Source: Ascidiimonas aurantiaca (GTDB lineage Bacteria > Bacteroidota > Bacteroidia > Flavobacteriales > Flavobacteriaceae). From it: a DNA stretch of 64,000 bases. The stretch is from the NCBI RefSeq assembly GCF_037646345.1, contig NZ_JBBEWR010000002.1, forward strand, positions 310,001-374,000. Reading direction: 5' to 3'. The notes under the pieces are model-generated. The model was given only the letters and a program-made list of their open reading frames with translations, was not told where the DNA came from and made no database searches. The position numbers and the translations under genes are program-made. Of this stretch, positions 8,606-17,491 are shown in pieces. Position 1 is the stretch's first letter, and the number at the start of each line of letters is the position of its first letter.

Positions 8606-9769
8606 ATGTCAAAGATTCTTATTATTGAAGATGAAGCAGCCATTAGAAGAGTATTGGTCAAGATACTCACAGAAGAGAATGATGCGTACAAAGTAGAAGA
8701 GGCCGAAGATGGGCTGGCAGGTATCAATAAGATCAAGAAAACCGATTATGATCTGGTATTATGTGATATCAAAATGCCCAAAATGGATGGAGTAGAAGTA
8801 TTACAAATGGCTCGGGAACTTAAACCGGAAATTCCGTTTATTATGATCTCCGGGCATGGAGATATTGAAACAGCAGTAAACACGATGAGAATGGGTGCAT
8901 TTGATTATATTTCAAAACCACCAGACTTGAACAGGTTACTCAATACAGTACGCAATGCCCTGGATAGAAAAGAGCTGGTAGTTCAGAACAAAGAACTTAA
9001 AAAGAAAGTGAGCAAGAACTACGAAATGGTAGGGGGAAGTGAGGCTATACAGCATATTAAAGAAATTATAGAAAAAGTAGCGCCTACCGATGCCAGGGTA
9101 TTAATTACCGGCCCCAATGGTACCGGAAAAGAGCTGGTGGCTCACTGGCTGCATCAAAAAAGTGACCGTTCAACAGGGCCTATGGTAGAGGTTAACTGTG
9201 CCGCCATTCCCTCCGAGCTTATTGAAAGTGAACTGTTTGGCCACGTAAAAGGGGCCTTTACGTCTGCCGCCAAAGACCGGGCAGGGAAGTTTGAAGCTGC
9301 TAACGGAGGCACCATTTTTCTAGATGAGGTAGGAGATATGAGCCTCTCCGCCCAGGCAAAAGTATTAAGGGCACTTCAGGAAAACAAAATTTCCCGCGTA
9401 GGGAGTGATAAAGACGTTAAAGTAAATGTAAGAGTGCTTGCCGCTACCAATAAAGACCTTAAAAAAGAAATAGAAGAAGGTAAGTTTCGTGAGGATCTGT
9501 ACCACCGTTTGGCCGTAATTTTAATAAAGGTACCCTCTCTCAATGATCGCAGGGATGACATTCCCTTACTGGTTGAGTATTTCGCAAAAAAGATAGGCCG
9601 GGAGCAGGGAACCGTACCCAAAAGCTTTTCTGAAGGTGCCATAAAGTTGTTACAGAATTATGACTGGACGGGAAATATACGGGAGTTGCGTAATGTAATA
9701 GAGCGCCTTATCATTTTGGGAGGTAAAGTAGTTTCAGAAGAGGATGTAGAGCTCTTTGCCAGTAAATAG
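8606..9769 (+). CDS. NtrC-type response regulator without DNA-binding domain
   Basis: 387 residues. Receiver domain about 1-120 with phosphoacceptor D54 (CDIKMPKMDG) and K104. AAA+ domain with Walker A GPNGTGKE (169-176), sigma-54 contact loop GAFTSA (216-221, canonical GAFTGA) and Walker B IFLDEVGD (237-244). The arginine-finger region and the C-terminal AAA+ lid (NIRELRNVIERL) are present. The protein ends about 20 residues later, so the usual Fis-type helix-turn-helix of NtrC proteins is missing. It may act from solution like H. pylori FlgR, or depend on another DNA-binding partner. No histidine kinase is adjacent. Confidence 0.9.
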   Translation: MSKILIIEDEAAIRRVLVKILTEENDAYKVEEAEDGLAGINKIKKTDYDLVLCDIKMPKMDGVEVLQMARELKPEIPFIMISGHGDIETAVNTMRMGAFDYISKPPDLNRLLNTVRNALDRKELVVQNKELKKKVSKNYEMVGGSEAIQHIKEIIEKVAPTDARVLITGPNGTGKELVAHWLHQKSDRSTGPMVEVNCAAIPSELIESELFGHVKGAFTSAAKDRAGKFEAANGGTIFLDEVGDMSLSAQAKVLRALQENKISRVGSDKDVKVNVRVLAATNKDLKKEIEEGKFREDLYHRLAVILIKVPSLNDRRDDIPLLVEYFAKKIGREQGTVPKSFSEGAIKLLQNYDWTGNIRELRNVIERLIILGGKVVSEEDVELFASK

Positions 9770-9790
9770 TAAATAAGGTATAAAATCAAA

Positions 9791-9818
9791 AATCGGGACA
9801 TTTTGTCCCGATTTTTTT
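9791..9818 (+). terminator. Rho-independent terminator after the response regulator
   Basis: AATCGGGACA (9791-9800) and TGTCCCGATT (9804-9813) form a perfect 10-bp stem with a TTT loop, followed by a T run. A-rich sequence on the left could also let it serve the convergent gene ending at 9853. Confidence 0.9.
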
Positions 9819-9852
9819 CATCATTGCATAATATGAGGGTTCTTAATCTGAC

Positions 9853-10683
9853 TTATTTCGAAGAGCCAATACACTGTTCCAAACCGTTTAAAGCCTGTCG
9901 TGCGATGGCTTTCGCTTTTTCAGTATAAAAACGTTGTGTACCGTTAAGAGATTCTGCTTCCAGTGCGCTTTCGGCTCTGACATAGCTGTCAAAAATGAGG
10001 TTATAGGCCTCTGTACACCCTAACACCTCTGTAAGTTCGGTAATTGATTTTTCAAAATTCTGTAAAGCCTGTTCTGCTTTTACTTTTAGTTTAATCTGTT
10101 GTTGAAGTTCCCGTTGGCGCTCCATTTCTCTTTGCTCCTGTAGCTTGCGTTGTTGTTCCATTTGCACGTCCAGGCGTTTTTGCTCCTCTTCCAGTTCTCG
10201 TTGTCGCGCCATTAAACGCTCTCGTTCTTCCTGTATCTTTTTTTCTTTAAGCTCCATTTCTTCATCGGCAATACTGCTAACGAGTACGCCATCAGTCTGG
10301 TAGGAAGTTTGTTTTCTTCTCGAATTGCACATTTCCAGATTTGCAATAAGGTTTTGTGCCTCGGCAAGTGCTTTTTTCGTAAAGTACCTACCTTTGTCCC
10401 AATCTTCGGGATCAGCGGCTTTTCGTAAGCTTTCAAGCCCCAGGTCTATGTTTACCCTGGCTTCAGTACATCCGCATTTTTCAACAAATGCCTGTGTTTT
10501 CTCAAAGGCTTCAATGGCTCTGGAGGCATAATACCTTTGGTGATCAAAGTTATCGGCTTTTAAAGATTTGTTCGTGTGGAAAACAGCATAGTTGGCCGCA
10601 GAATGGGCTTCTAAACAGCTGTCCTGGGAAAAACCAGAATACATTACAAAGAATAACCCCAGGAAAAAAATGGTGGTTTTCAT
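9853..10683 (-). CDS. Exported coiled-coil protein of unknown function
   Basis: 276 residues with a signal peptide (about 1-19, cut near SGFSQ). Two similar helical modules with a Cys-x-Glu-Ala pattern (KCGCTEARVNIDLGLESL near 68-85 and LGCTEAYNLIFDSYVRAESAL near 220-240) flank a long, highly charged coiled coil of Glu/Arg/Gln repeats (about 140-205). The two ends look like an internal duplication separated by the coiled coil. I recognise no family. It is a single gene on the minus strand, divergent from ppk2. Confidence 0.75.
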   Translation of the reverse strand: MKTTIFFLGLFFVMYSGFSQDSCLEAHSAANYAVFHTNKSLKADNFDHQRYYASRAIEAFEKTQAFVEKCGCTEARVNIDLGLESLRKAADPEDWDKGRYFTKKALAEAQNLIANLEMCNSRRKQTSYQTDGVLVSSIADEEMELKEKKIQEERERLMARQRELEEEQKRLDVQMEQQRKLQEQREMERQRELQQQIKLKVKAEQALQNFEKSITELTEVLGCTEAYNLIFDSYVRAESALEAESLNGTQRFYTEKAKAIARQALNGLEQCIGSSK

Positions 10684-10821
10684 GGTAAATTAAGTTATGT
10701 TAATAATTTGGGCATAACAATATTACGACTTTATAACCTAAAATAAAAGAAGCAATGCTAAATAATTAATAAAGCCCGATTATTTAGGGTATTTCTTAGT
10801 ATATTTAGCCTTCACACGTAA

Positions 10822-11718
10822 ATGACTGCAGCGCTTTGTATGAAAAAGATCGTAAGTAGAAAATATAAAGTAGATAGCCCTATTTCCTTACAACAATTAT
10901 CTACATATGAAGACCTGGGTGCAGATGAGGATTCCTTAAAAGAGGTCTTAAGAAACACCAGAAAAAAGTTGGGTAAATTTCAGGATACTATGTATGCGCA
11001 TGGTAAGTATAGTGTTCTCATTTGCCTTCAGGGAATGGATACCGCCGGGAAGGATAGTCTTGTAAGAGAAGTTTTTAAAGACTTTAACAGCAGAGGGGTC
11101 GTAGTTCATAGTTTTAAAGTGCCATCTACTAAGGAACTCAAACATGATTACTTGTGGCGCCACTACATAGCATTGCCCGAACGTGGCAAATTTGGAGTCT
11201 TTAACCGTACACATTATGAAAATGTACTGGTAACCAGGGTACATCCTGATTATATTCTAAATGAGAATTTACCCGATGTCAATTCTGTTGAAGAGATTAC
11301 AAGTGATTTCTGGAATAAGCGGTTTGAGCAGATCCGTAATTTTGAAAAACACATAACTCAAAATGGTACCATTGTTTTCAAGTTTTTTTTACATCTCTCA
11401 AAAAGCGAACAAAAAAAACGACTGTTAAGAAGAATCGATCGTAAAGAAAAAAACTGGAAATTTTCCGCCGGAGATCTAAAAGAACGAAAACTATGGGATC
11501 GGTATCAGGTGTGTTATGAAGATGCTATTAACAGAACTTCCCGGTCATGGGCTCCCTGGTATATCATACCGGCCGATAATAAAAATACTGCCAGGCTTAT
11601 TGTAGCCCATATATTGCTGGAATATTTAACAGCTATGAAAGATATTGATGAGCCCCGGCTGGATGCTGAAACCCTGGCTAATCTTGAAATGTATAAAAAA
11701 GAACTTGAATCTGAATAA
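10822..11718 (+). CDS. ppk2: Polyphosphate kinase 2 family protein
   Basis: 298 residues; a second ATG 18 bp downstream (10840) is an equally plausible start. Walker A GMDTAGKD at 71-78, lid region with LWRHY and PERGKFGVFNRTHYENVLVTRVHP, and DRYQVCYEDAI near the C-terminus are diagnostic of PPK2, which transfers phosphate between polyphosphate and nucleotides. Length suits a class I or III one-domain enzyme. Whether ADP or AMP is preferred cannot be read safely. The M28 peptidase gene follows after 5 bp. Confidence 0.93.
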   Translation: MTAALCMKKIVSRKYKVDSPISLQQLSTYEDLGADEDSLKEVLRNTRKKLGKFQDTMYAHGKYSVLICLQGMDTAGKDSLVREVFKDFNSRGVVVHSFKVPSTKELKHDYLWRHYIALPERGKFGVFNRTHYENVLVTRVHPDYILNENLPDVNSVEEITSDFWNKRFEQIRNFEKHITQNGTIVFKFFLHLSKSEQKKRLLRRIDRKEKNWKFSAGDLKERKLWDRYQVCYEDAINRTSRSWAPWYIIPADNKNTARLIVAHILLEYLTAMKDIDEPRLDAETLANLEMYKKELESE

Positions 11719-11723
11719 AAGCA

Positions 11724-13121
11724 ATGAAATATATTTTCCTACTTACCTTCCTTTATGCCAATGGTCTTGTTTTTGCGCAAACGACTGATGAAGACCGAAT
11801 AAAAAAGTTTTATAGTACATCACTTACCGATGGTAAGGCGTATGACTGGCTCAATTACCTTTCAAATCAAATAGGCGGGCGCCTTTCAGGTTCTTTAAAT
11901 GCAGAAAGAGCAGTAAAATATACAAAAGCACAACTTGACAGCCTGGGGCTGGATCGCGTATGGCTACAACCGGTAATGGTACCGAAATGGATAAGAGGTG
12001 TACCCGAGTTTGCCTATATTGAAACAAAACCCGGAAAAACCGTTAATGTACCTATTTGTGCCCTGGGCGGTTCAGTGGCAACTCCTGACGGAGGATTAAA
12101 AGCAGGAGTTGTTGAGGTGAAATCACTGGATGAACTGGTGCAGTTAGGAACTGAAAAAATAAAGGGAAAAATAGTATTCTTCAATCGCCCCATGCAGGCA
12201 GATCTTATTAACACCTTTGAAGCATATGGCGGGTGTGTTGATCAGCGATATGCAGGGGCTCAGGAAGCTGCAAAGTTTGGCGCTTCAGGAGTGATTGTAC
12301 GTTCCATGAACCTCAGACTGGATGATTATCCGCATACCGGTTCCATGAGTTACGGCAACCTGCCCGTTTCCCGCAGAATACCGGCCGCAGCCATAAGTAC
12401 CAATGGTGCAGAGTTATTGAGCTCGATGCTCACGTTATCGCCTAATCTTGAGTTTTATTTCAGGCAAACCTGTAAACAACTTCCCGATGTACAGTCACAC
12501 AATGTAATAGGTGAAATTACAGGAAGTGTGTATCCCGATGAGATTATTGTAGTAGGGGCACATCTGGATTCCTGGGATCTGGGAGACGGTTCTCATGACG
12601 ACGGTGCCGGATGCGTACAAAGTATGGAAGTATTACGCTTGTTTAAGAAAACAGGGTATCGCCCAAAGCGTACCATTCGTGTAGTACTGTTTATGAACGA
12701 AGAAAATGGTCTTAGAGGAGCCAAAGAATATGCAGAACAGGCATTGCGTAAGGGAGAGAATCACATAGTAGGCCTGGAAAGTGATGCGGGTGGTTTTACT
12801 CCGAGAGGATTTTCTTTTGATTGTTCTGACGAAGATTTTGAACGTATACTTGATTGGAAACCCTTATTTAAACCTTATTTAATACACTATTTTGAAAAAG
12901 GAGGCAGTGGCGCCGATGTAAACCCTCTTAAAGGCAAAGGAGTGGTACTCTCAGGATTAAGACCTGATTCACAACGCTATTTTGATCATCATCATGCCGA
13001 AAACGATACTTTTGAGCATGTAAACAAAAGAGAATTGCAATTGGGAGCCGCTACCATGGCAGCACTTATTTATCTTTTTGATACTTATGGAGTTGCCGAA
13101 AGCAAAAAAGTAAAAGGGTAA
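11724..13121 (+). CDS. Exported M28 metallopeptidase (carboxypeptidase Q-like)
   Basis: 465 residues with signal peptide about 1-19 (ends VFAQ). A protease-associated insert lies roughly at 120-250. The M28 zinc sites are all visible: GAHLDSWD (His, Asp), DDGAGC (bridging Asp), NEENG (catalytic and ligand Glu), ESDAGG (Asp) and DHHHAENDTFEHV (His). The layout matches the PGCP/carboxypeptidase Q group, aminopeptidase/dipeptidase-type enzymes of the periplasm or outside. It is probably cotranscribed with ppk2. Confidence 0.93.
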   Translation: MKYIFLLTFLYANGLVFAQTTDEDRIKKFYSTSLTDGKAYDWLNYLSNQIGGRLSGSLNAERAVKYTKAQLDSLGLDRVWLQPVMVPKWIRGVPEFAYIETKPGKTVNVPICALGGSVATPDGGLKAGVVEVKSLDELVQLGTEKIKGKIVFFNRPMQADLINTFEAYGGCVDQRYAGAQEAAKFGASGVIVRSMNLRLDDYPHTGSMSYGNLPVSRRIPAAAISTNGAELLSSMLTLSPNLEFYFRQTCKQLPDVQSHNVIGEITGSVYPDEIIVVGAHLDSWDLGDGSHDDGAGCVQSMEVLRLFKKTGYRPKRTIRVVLFMNEENGLRGAKEYAEQALRKGENHIVGLESDAGGFTPRGFSFDCSDEDFERILDWKPLFKPYLIHYFEKGGSGADVNPLKGKGVVLSGLRPDSQRYFDHHHAENDTFEHVNKRELQLGAATMAALIYLFDTYGVAESKKVKG

Positions 13122-13143
13122 GTAAAAAAATTGCTTTTGCGAT

Positions 13144-13494
13144 CTATCTGCTTTTTTCAATAAGTTCCTTAAGCTCTTCTGTACTCTCTTTGGTTAGTTT
13201 GTTCTGATCATTGAGTAATTGTACCATACATTCTATACCCTTGTTTGCCGTAATTCTCAATTTAGCTATACGTTGAACAAATTCATTAAGTTCTACCTGT
13301 TGTTGCCTCTTTAGTTTTGGGAGTATGGCATTGGCAAAATCGAGAAAATCATCAACAATGTTTTCATGTGTCTGATTTTCTTTAGCAAGCTCCTCTAGCA
13401 ATACACTAATTTTTTGTCCGGTTTCATTGAAGTTTTTTGCTATTCGCTGTGTATATGCGAGCTTGACCAGGTTAACATTATTCTGAATCTCCAT
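13144..13494 (-). CDS. Small helical protein of unknown function
   Basis: 116 residues, almost entirely predicted alpha-helix with heptad-like hydrophobics (for example ISVLLEELAKEN, LPKLKRQQQVELNEFVQRIAKL). There is no signal peptide, membrane segment or Cys cluster. I recognise no family. It is convergent with the M28 gene, divergent from the PPIase gene, and has an intact frame with flavobacterial codon use, so I think it is real. Confidence 0.55.
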   Translation of the reverse strand: MEIQNNVNLVKLAYTQRIAKNFNETGQKISVLLEELAKENQTHENIVDDFLDFANAILPKLKRQQQVELNEFVQRIAKLRITANKGIECMVQLLNDQNKLTKESTEELKELIEKSR

Positions 13495-13602
13495 GGCACG
13501 TTTAAGTTGTTATTATTTGGGGTTAACAGTTTTAAAGAACAGTTATTCCTATTCTCTCTCTAATAACGTAAACAGACGTTCGTTATTGGATAAAGTAATT
13601 AT

Positions 13603-13610
13603 TATCTTTG
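13603..13610 (+). promoter_or_regulatory. -7 element TATCTTTG of the PPIase gene
   Basis: Exact match to TANNTTTG, 23 bp before the ATG at 13634. No well-spaced TTG is seen upstream. Its position argues against the longer reading frame that starts at 13493. Confidence 0.45.
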
Positions 13611-13633
13611 CTATTCACTATAAATTGAATGAT

Positions 13634-14566
13634 ATGCAAGACGGTATTTACGCAAAATTTACCACTAACCGAGGAGAAATACTGGTTAAACTTACTTACG
13701 ATAAAACTCCCGGAACGGTAGGGAATTTTGTAGGACTGGCCGAAGGTACACTTGAGAATGAAGTAAAAGCAAAAGGAGAACCTTATTACAACGGGTTAAA
13801 GTTTCACCGGGTAATCAGTGATTTTATGATTCAGGGCGGATGCCCTCAGGGAAGCGGAGTAGGTGGCCCGGGATACCAGTTTGACGATGAGTTCCATCCC
13901 GAGCTAAAACACCATGGCCCCGGAGTACTATCCATGGCCAATGCAGGCCCCGGAACCAATGGCAGTCAGTTTTTTATTACTCATGTAGAAACCTCGTGGC
14001 TAAATGGAAAACATACTGTTTTTGGTTTTGTAGAACACGGTCAGGAAGTGGTAGATACCATTCAACAGGGAGATACCATAGAAACGCTTGAAATTGTGAG
14101 AGTAGGTGATGAGGCTGGCGCTTGGGACGCTTTGAAAGCGTTTAAAGATTTTGAAGCTTCTAAAAAGACCCGAGAGGCCGAAGCAAAAAAACAAGCTGAA
14201 GAAAAACTCAAGACACTTACTGAAGGTTTTGATAAAACAGAAAGCGGACTCTATTACAAATCTCTGGAAAAAGGAAATGGCGAAAAAGCTTCTAAAGGAC
14301 AAAAAGTATCTGTTCACTATGAAGGAATGCTACCTGATGGCCAGATATTTGATTCGTCATTTAAAAGAAACCAACCTATTGACTTCAGTCTGGGAACCGG
14401 ACAGGTGATTCCCGGATGGGATGAAGGCATTGCATTGCTGGAAGTAGGCGAAAAAGCACGTTTTGTAATTCCTCCGCATCTTGCCTATGGCAGCAGAGGA
14501 GCCGGAGGAGTAATACCTCCTAATGCCACTCTTGTTTTTGATGTGCAATTAGTAGCGATCAAATAG
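13634..14566 (+). CDS. Cyclophilin-FKBP fusion peptidyl-prolyl isomerase
   Basis: 310 residues from ATG 13634; the 47-residue extension from 13493 runs through the promoter and is rejected. The N-terminal cyclophilin domain (about 1-165) has FHRVISDFMIQGGCPQG, the SMANAGPGTNGSQFFIT active-site block and WLNGKHTVFGFV. A Lys/Glu-rich linker (about 170-200) leads to an FKBP domain (about 205-310) with VSVHYEGML, FDSSF, VIPGWDEGI, LAYGSRGAGGVIPPN. Both domains look catalytically intact. Two-family immunophilins of this kind have been described in flavobacteria, spirochaetes and some protists. There is no signal peptide, so it is cytoplasmic. Confidence 0.95.
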   Translation: MQDGIYAKFTTNRGEILVKLTYDKTPGTVGNFVGLAEGTLENEVKAKGEPYYNGLKFHRVISDFMIQGGCPQGSGVGGPGYQFDDEFHPELKHHGPGVLSMANAGPGTNGSQFFITHVETSWLNGKHTVFGFVEHGQEVVDTIQQGDTIETLEIVRVGDEAGAWDALKAFKDFEASKKTREAEAKKQAEEKLKTLTEGFDKTESGLYYKSLEKGNGEKASKGQKVSVHYEGMLPDGQIFDSSFKRNQPIDFSLGTGQVIPGWDEGIALLEVGEKARFVIPPHLAYGSRGAGGVIPPNATLVFDVQLVAIK

Positions 14567-14590
14567 TTTTTTTACCATATATAGATCAAA

Positions 14591-14618
14591 AAAAGCTCTG
14601 AACAACAGAGCTTTTTTT
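14591..14618. terminator. Bidirectional terminator between PPIase and peroxiredoxin genes
   Basis: AAAAGCTCTG (14591-14600) and CAGAGCTTTT (14606-14615) form a perfect 10-bp stem with loop AACAA. It has A residues on the left and a T run on the right, so it can end both convergent transcripts. Confidence 0.9.
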
Positions 14619-14629
14619 ATGAAATATCT

Positions 14630-15271
14630 TTAATCTATATCAGGTTGAGGGGTAAGGCGCAGATACGGCCTTACTTCTTTAAAGCCTTTAGGGAAAATAT
14701 TTTTGGCATCTTCACTCGAAATAGCAGGGCTTATTACTACTTCTTCTCCGTGGTTCCAGTTGGCAGGAGTAGCTACTTTATGATATTCTGTAAGTTGCAA
14801 AGAATCAATTACCCGTAATAATTCATCAAAATTTCTTCCCGTCGAGGCAGGATAGGTGATGATAAGCTTTATAGACCTGTCCGGCCCGATAATGTACACT
14901 GACCTCACTGTTAAAGTAGCATTAGCATTGGGGTGTATCATATCGTATAACTCTGATACCTTACGGTCTTCATCTGCAATAATGGGAAAATCAACAGTAG
15001 TTTGTTGCGTATCATTAATATCCTTAATCCATCCCATGTGCGATTCAAGTCCGTCAACACTCAGAGCCAGCACTTTGGTATTGCGTTTTTCAAACTCTTT
15101 CTTATACTTTGCTACCGTACCCAATTCGGTGGTACAAACCGGCGTATAGTCTGCAGGGTGCGAAAAAAGAACACCCCATCCGTCACCCAGGTAGTCGTAA
15201 AAGTTAATTTCGCCTTCAGAGGTTTGTGCTGTAAAATCAGGAGCTTTATCTCCCAGTCTCAAGGTTGCCAT
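14630..15271 (-). CDS. 1-Cys peroxiredoxin (Prx6 type)
   Basis: 213 residues. The active-site block HPADYTPVCTTE places the peroxidatic Cys at 46 with the conserved Thr and Pro. The C-terminal extension (PANWNHGEEVVI, then PYLRLTPQPD) is that of the Prx6 subfamily. No resolving Cys is visible: C46 is the only Cys, as expected for a 1-Cys enzyme. It reduces peroxides in the cytoplasm; the electron donor is not evident. Monocistronic. Confidence 0.94.
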   Translation of the reverse strand: MATLRLGDKAPDFTAQTSEGEINFYDYLGDGWGVLFSHPADYTPVCTTELGTVAKYKKEFEKRNTKVLALSVDGLESHMGWIKDINDTQQTTVDFPIIADEDRKVSELYDMIHPNANATLTVRSVYIIGPDRSIKLIITYPASTGRNFDELLRVIDSLQLTEYHKVATPANWNHGEEVVISPAISSEDAKNIFPKGFKEVRPYLRLTPQPDID

Positions 15272-15388
15272 GTATATAGTTTTTAATAATTATATTTAGT
15301 CTATAAAGTTACTATACTATTTTAAGAATTCCGATTTTCACCTTCAAAAAAAACCGTTAAAATTCAGGTATTTTAAGTATCTTTAAGT

Positions 15389-15940
15389 ATGCACACAACA
15401 GATGAGAACCTTCTAAAATACCCCATAGGGCATTTTGAATGCCCTGAAAATATTACTTCTAAACACATCGAAGCCTGGATAGCAGTTCTGGAAGCTTTTC
15501 CAGCCAGATTATCGGTTTTGGTACAGCCTCTTAGTGAATCTCAACTGGAAACCCCGTATCGTCCGGGAGGGTGGACACTTCGCCAGTTGGTACACCATAT
15601 AGCAGACAGTCATCACCACAGTTATATCCGTTTTAAGTGGGCACTTACTGAAAATAACCCGGTTATTAAACCGTATGACCAGGATGCATGGGCGGCCCTT
15701 TTTGATGCAAAAACAGCACCTTTGGCCCTATCTCTTGATCATATAAAAAGTGTACATGCCCGGTTGGTATATCTGTTAAGAAAACTGGATGACGACGCTT
15801 TGAACAGAGCTTTCATACATCCGGAATCCCGTGAGACCGTAACTCTCAAAAAGAACATTGGCATGTATGCATGGCACAGTGAACATCACTATGCACATAT
15901 TCATGCTTTATTACTGAGAGAAGGCTGGTTGCCCCGTTAA
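15389..15940 (+). CDS. YfiT/DinB-type putative metal-dependent hydrolase
   Basis: 183 residues. GGWTLRQLVHHIADSHHHS (about 65-83) and AWHSEHHYAHI (about 161-171) carry the His ligands of the DinB/YfiT four-helix bundle. YfiT homologues in Bacillus relate to bacillithiol transferases; in Bacteroidota the substrate is unproven. Length and the PIGHFECPE N-terminus fit the YfiT group rather than general DinB. It is a single gene, convergent with the thioredoxin-like gene. Confidence 0.82.
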   Translation: MHTTDENLLKYPIGHFECPENITSKHIEAWIAVLEAFPARLSVLVQPLSESQLETPYRPGGWTLRQLVHHIADSHHHSYIRFKWALTENNPVIKPYDQDAWAALFDAKTAPLALSLDHIKSVHARLVYLLRKLDDDALNRAFIHPESRETVTLKKNIGMYAWHSEHHYAHIHALLLREGWLPR

Positions 15941-15958
15941 TTAATTAGGTCAGAAAGA

Positions 15959-16516
15959 TCAGGGTTTCCATTTAATATTACACCCAATACTGGGTTTTTG
16001 CTCTTTTGTAACAGGTTTATTGCTCAAAAGTGCATCGAGCGCGTTTCGTATGTCTTTTCCACTAACCGGAATATTATTTCCGGGGCGCGAATCGTCCAGT
16101 TGTCCGCGATAAACGAGCTTTAACTGCCGGTCAAAAATATAGAAATCCGGAGTGCAGGCAGCATCATACTTTTTGGCTACTTCCTGAGTTTCATCAAATA
16201 AATACGGAAATAAAAATCCGTTTTCACGTGCATTGATCTTCATCTTATCAGGGGCATCCTCGGGGTAGTTCTCAATATCATTACTGGAAATAGCGACAAA
16301 TCCAATTTTTTTGCCTTTATAGTCTTTTGCCAGTTGAACTATTTCGGCATTTACGTGTTTTACAAACGGACAATGGTTACAAATAAACATTACTACCGTG
16401 CCATTATCTCCTGATACGTCAGCCAGATCCAATACTTTGTCAGTCACGGTATCGGGTAACGAAAAATGAGGAGCCGTTGTACCCAAGGGTAACATATTAC
16501 TTTCGGTTCGGGCCAT
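15959..16516 (-). CDS. Thioredoxin-like redoxin (PRX-like1)
   Basis: 185 residues, cytoplasmic (no signal peptide). CNHCPFV gives the CxxC pair C46/C49 in the N-terminal thioredoxin fold. VAISSNDIENYPEDAP and DAACTPDFYIFD match the PRX_like1 group of AhpC/TSA-type proteins. A further Cys sits in the C-terminal PSIGCNIKWKP. The physiological substrate is unknown; a thiol-disulfide or peroxide role is likely. Confidence 0.85.
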   Translation of the reverse strand: MARTESNMLPLGTTAPHFSLPDTVTDKVLDLADVSGDNGTVVMFICNHCPFVKHVNAEIVQLAKDYKGKKIGFVAISSNDIENYPEDAPDKMKINARENGFLFPYLFDETQEVAKKYDAACTPDFYIFDRQLKLVYRGQLDDSRPGNNIPVSGKDIRNALDALLSNKPVTKEQKPSIGCNIKWKP

Positions 16517-16621
16517 TTTTTTTGTTTAAAATTACAAAGAATCTCAGGGACTGAACATGAATGCCTATTAAAAAAATCGTAAATTGTGATTTTGAATTGT
16601 ATTAAAATTAAACGATTGTTC

Positions 16622-17086
16622 ATGAAAACTTTAGATCAATGGTTTCGGGAATATGGGGTAAGTCACCAGAATAAGACCAATAAAGCCATTCACTATATTT
16701 GCGTACCTGCTATTTTTTTCTCCATAGTAGGGTTGTTAATGAGTATTCCTGCCGGTTTTTTAGAAAGATTATTTCCATTTGAAAACCCTTTAATAGAGAA
16801 TTGGGCCACTATGGTGCTTATTGCTGTTCTCTTTTTTTATGTTCGTCTTTCATTGGTAATGGCACTGAAAATTTTGCTTTTTGCAGCAGTTTGTGTGATC
16901 GTTAATCACTGGATTGGACAATTTGCACCTCTTTGGATAGTATCTCTGGCTATTTTCGTGATAGCATGGATTGGACAATTTTACGGACATAAGATTGAGG
17001 GAAAGAAACCTTCTTTCCTAAAAGATCTTCAGTTCTTGTTAATAGGTCCTGCCTGGGTAATGGATAACATTTTTAAAAAATCGTAA
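16622..17086 (+). CDS. Mpo1-like/DUF962 membrane protein
   Basis: 154 residues from ATG 16622; a GTG 36 bp upstream is less likely. The N-terminus WFREYGVSHQNKTNKAIHYICVPAIF has the His pattern of the DUF962/Mpo1 family, whose yeast member is an Fe-dependent dioxygenase acting on 2-hydroxy fatty acids. Three or four membrane helices follow. A second conserved block, WIGQFYGHKIEGKKP, lies near 112-126. It may act in alpha-oxidation of hydroxy fatty acids, plausible for sphingolipid-making Bacteroidota, but that is inference. Confidence 0.82.
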   Translation: MKTLDQWFREYGVSHQNKTNKAIHYICVPAIFFSIVGLLMSIPAGFLERLFPFENPLIENWATMVLIAVLFFYVRLSLVMALKILLFAAVCVIVNHWIGQFAPLWIVSLAIFVIAWIGQFYGHKIEGKKPSFLKDLQFLLIGPAWVMDNIFKKS

Positions 17087-17152
17087 GTAAACTAAAGTGA
17101 TGTGTATTATTGATTATACAAAATGATCAACTTTAATAATTGAGATTCTGTC

Positions 17153-17488
17153 ATGTCAGAGATCACCTGGAACGACTTTGAAAAAATTGATATGCGTGTA
17201 GGGACCATTGTATCGGTAAGTCCCTTTCCCAAAGCCCGTAAACCTGCTTATAAACTGATAATCGATTTTGGTGAAACTATAGGAAAACGAACATCTTCAG
17301 CACAAATAACCCGTAAATATACTTCCGAAATGTTGGTTGGTAAGCAAGTCATTGCGGTGATTAACTTTCCTCGTAAGCAAATAGCTGATTTTATGAGCGA
17401 ATGTCTTGTTTTGGGTGCGGTAGATGGGGAAGACGTATTTTTGCTAGCGCCGGAACGGCCGGTAAGTAACGGACTTCGTATAAGTTAG
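17153..17488 (+). CDS. csaA: CsaA-like tRNA-binding protein
   Basis: 111 residues forming a single tRNA-binding (EMAP/Arc1p-type OB) domain. IDMRVGTIVSVSPFPKARKPAYKL and VIAVINFPRKQIADFMSECLVLGA are hallmark segments. Length and sequence are those of CsaA, which was reported as an export-related chaperone in Bacillus and binds tRNA-like substrates. It ends 3 bp before the end of the convergent MFS gene. Confidence 0.85.
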   Translation: MSEITWNDFEKIDMRVGTIVSVSPFPKARKPAYKLIIDFGETIGKRTSSAQITRKYTSEMLVGKQVIAVINFPRKQIADFMSECLVLGAVDGEDVFLLAPERPVSNGLRIS

Positions 17489-17491
17489 GAC

